From positions 1 to 64,000 of the forward strand of contig JADFSH010000003.1 in NCBI GenBank assembly GCA_022560875.1: a stretch of DNA of 64,000 nucleotides. The letters are read 5' to 3'. A program made the position numbers and the translations under genes. This document shows positions 62,343 through 64,000 of this stretch, in pieces. How positions within the stretch are numbered: the first letter of the stretch is position 1; each line of letters starts with the position of its first letter. The DNA is from Planctomycetota bacterium. Lineage in GTDB: Bacteria > Planctomycetota > Phycisphaerae > Phycisphaerales > SM1A02. Below the pieces are notes generated by a model that was given only the letters and a program-made list of their open reading frames with translations, was not told where the DNA came from and did no database searches.

Positions 62343-63491
62343 TTAAGCCACCGGCGGTATCTGAAACAACCTCATGAACGCGCGATCGATCCGGTCCTTC
62401 CAATTCATCACCCATCGGCCTTCAAACGAAAAACCCCATTTCGACCCGATCGCCGTCCCGCCCCCCAGGTTGATCAGCATGAGAAAATCGCCCTGGGGTT
62501 TGTACTTCGTAAGCGGCTGGCCCTGGAGCGCCGCCCGGAGGTTCGCCGTGATGATCGGCCCCTCGCGCACCGCGTACACGCCGGCTTTCGGGGTGTCGGG
62601 ATAATCGATGAACGTCGCGCAGTCGCCCACCGCGAACAGGTCATCGTGGTTTTCAAACTGCAGCGTGGACCTCACCCGCACAAATCCCCGGTGATCCACG
62701 GGAAGCCTCGACTCGGTAAACAATGGATGGCTCACCGGACCCGCCACCCAGATCAGCGCATCACTGGCCAGCGTCTCTCCGTTTCGAAACACCACTTCAT
62801 CCGCCCTGGCGGCAACGACTTCGCGTTGACAAACGATTGTGATCTGTCGCCGCTTGGCATTGCGATACACCCGCTTGATCATCGACCGGGGGTACCCGGT
62901 CAGGATTTCCGGTCCGTTGGTCACCAGCGTCAGATCGATGTTCGTACTTGTTTCCTGCGTCAGGCGGGATTGCAGGGTGAAGGCAAGTTCCACGCCCCCG
63001 GCGCCGCCCCCGACCACTACCACGCGGAAGGGGCTTCCGGATGCGTGCCGCCCTGCGCGAATGATGAGTTCATCCACTTGCCCCACGAGTCCGGCGATGG
63101 GACGGGTGGGAAGGGAGTATTCACGAATGCCCGGCAGGTCGAGACCGATCACGGTCGAGCCGATGTTGAAGGAGGCGAGGTCGTAAGGGACGGGGGGATG
63201 CCCCTCCAACTCGATCTGCTTTTTTTCGGGGTCGATGCTCAACGCCTTGGCGACAATGACCTCGGCATGGGCCAGCTCGGCCAGGGGTCGGGCGTCGATT
63301 TGCAACTCTTCAGCGCGATACTGTCCCGCCACGAAGCCCGGCACCATGCCCGAATATATCGCAATCGGCGTATCCACGATCACCGTGAGATGACAATCGG
63401 GCGGCGGGATCTCCCCGAAGGCCTTGAGTACCTGAATATGAGTGTGGCCACTGCCGACGAGGACCAGCTCTCTTGGCTTGTTGTCAGGCAT
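62343..63491 (-). CDS. SelD-associated pyridine nucleotide-disulfide (NDH-2-like) oxidoreductase
   Basis: 382 residues with two dinucleotide folds: LVGSGHTHIQVL at the N terminus (FAD) and VVVVGGGAGGVELAF (NAD(P)H), plus the FAD-binding DLFAVGDCATF near the C terminus. The GSGHTH start is typical of the family often fused to or beside selenophosphate synthetase SelD. selD is not in the window. The start is uncertain: ATG at 63491 is chosen; ATG at 63515 and GTG at 63521 are possible. Confidence 0.85.
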   Translation of the reverse strand: MPDNKPRELVLVGSGHTHIQVLKAFGEIPPPDCHLTVIVDTPIAIYSGMVPGFVAGQYRAEELQIDARPLAELAHAEVIVAKALSIDPEKKQIELEGHPPVPYDLASFNIGSTVIGLDLPGIREYSLPTRPIAGLVGQVDELIIRAGRHASGSPFRVVVVGGGAGGVELAFTLQSRLTQETSTNIDLTLVTNGPEILTGYPRSMIKRVYRNAKRRQITIVCQREVVAARADEVVFRNGETLASDALIWVAGPVSHPLFTESRLPVDHRGFVRVRSTLQFENHDDLFAVGDCATFIDYPDTPKAGVYAVREGPIITANLRAALQGQPLTKYKPQGDFLMLINLGGGTAIGSKWGFSFEGRWVMNWKDRIDRAFMRLFQIPPVA

Positions 63492-63667
63492 GCTTGTAAC
63501 CGGTCTTGGCTTCATTATCACTGGGAGCGTTGAGGGCTGGACCGGGGGGTGAAGGGAAAGATGCTAGTATAACCTTTGCGATTTTGGGGAACGTGCCCCC
63601 CCGGTTCCCCCCGGTTTCCCCCGATTCCCTGCGGCAACAATACCAAACCATCACTGAAAGCCTGCCC

Positions 63668-64000
63668 ATGTCCGATGATGCCAAGCGACAACAATTAGAG
63701 ATGATCTACGAAAACGCACGACAGTCCTTCCCCGAGGTCGCGGAGATCACGGCGGAGCAGCTGATGGAGAAACGAAAGTCCCAGGACATCGTTCTGGTCG
63801 ATGTCCGCCAGCCCCAGGAGCGGGCGGTGTCGATGATTCCCGGGGCGATCACGTCGGAGACCTTCGAGGCCAGCCCGCAGGACTACGAGGGAAAAACCAT
63901 CATCACCTACTGCACCGTCGGCGGACGCAGCGGCATGTACGCCAGCCAGTTGCAGGCCAGGGGTTTCAACGCCCTGAACTTCAAGGGCTCGATCCTCGCC
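63668..64000 (+). CDS. Rhodanese-domain sulfurtransferase (cut at window end)
   Basis: 111 codons visible, open to the edge. A short helical lead (about 1-25) precedes a rhodanese domain: ITAEQLMEKRKSQDIVLVDVRQPQE, the persulfide Cys82 in YCTVGGRSG, and LQARGFNALNFKGSIL. Single-domain type; the last part of the domain lies beyond the window. TATAAC at 63569-63574 may be its -10 box. Confidence 0.9.
   Translation, partial: MSDDAKRQQLEMIYENARQSFPEVAEITAEQLMEKRKSQDIVLVDVRQPQERAVSMIPGAITSETFEASPQDYEGKTIITYCTVGGRSGMYASQLQARGFNALNFKGSILA

Noticed and set aside
1-64000. CRISPR arrays, insertion sequences, prophage or integrase genes
   Set aside because: No regularly spaced repeats, no transposase or integrase motifs, and no phage structural cluster were seen; the fibre-like protein at 53301 has a signal peptide and no phage neighbours.

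Overview
This window looks like a chromosome segment of a planctomycete, most likely of the class Phycisphaerae. The clues are dockerin-like secreted proteins with NVTDLL..LL.AWG repeats, an H-x9-DG pseudopilin, a fibro-slime protein, a PEP-CTERM-like surface protein, an HTH plus receiver regulator, and small zinc-ribbon membrane proteins. The taxon is inferred from protein style only; there is no 16S rRNA here. No phage, IS element or CRISPR array was seen. The two window ends cut tsaD (left) and a rhodanese gene (right).

Layout. 1-6.5 kb: tsaD and a C-terminal processing protease (minus), hflX, an unknown nuclease-like protein and an M29 aminopeptidase (plus). 7-13.4 kb: MMPL/RND exporter, an isolated MshEN protein, tRNA-Phe, an unknown protein, a nitrilase-family amidase, a zinc-ribbon membrane protein and tRNA-His. 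13.4-21.8 kb: pckA, a CBS protein, an AhpD-like protein, an HTH-receiver regulator, a voltage-sensor-like membrane protein, nadE and mutL. 21.8-26.4 kb: a minus-strand cluster headed by a cobalamin riboswitch and made of a secreted dockerin protein, pseudopilin, BFD ferredoxin, alpha/beta hydrolase lacking its nucleophile, moeA and moaD. 26.6-29 kb: a secreted HEAT-repeat protein and tRNA-Thr.

29.3-41.4 kb is a cytochrome block. An octaheme cytochrome of the hydroxylamine oxidoreductase (HAO) family is coupled to a polytopic membrane protein and flanked by several decayed genes. Next come a complete ccmE-F-A-B-C-D cytochrome c maturation operon, whose CcmE is of the Cys (CxxxY) type, a very small diheme cytochrome, and an NtrC/PAS-kinase pair. 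A strong sigma-54 promoter lies in front of ccmE, so the NtrC-like regulator probably drives cytochrome maturation and perhaps the HAO-like respiration.

42-51 kb: a SpoIIAA-like protein, a lamin-tail surface protein, a MacA-MacB-TolC efflux operon, a PH-domain protein and sucC. 51-64 kb: a fibro-slime protein behind two tandem terminators, a tail-fibre-like protein with a dockerin partner, a SnoaL/histidine-phosphatase fusion, a HAD phosphatase, a DUF418 protein, an unknown protein, an oxidoreductase-like protein, an M28 peptidase, RNase P RNA, a SelD-associated FAD oxidoreductase and a rhodanese.

Many starts have no Shine-Dalgarno sequence but carry a -10 box (TACACT, TACAAT or similar) 6-9 bases before the ATG. 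This points to common leaderless transcription in this organism.
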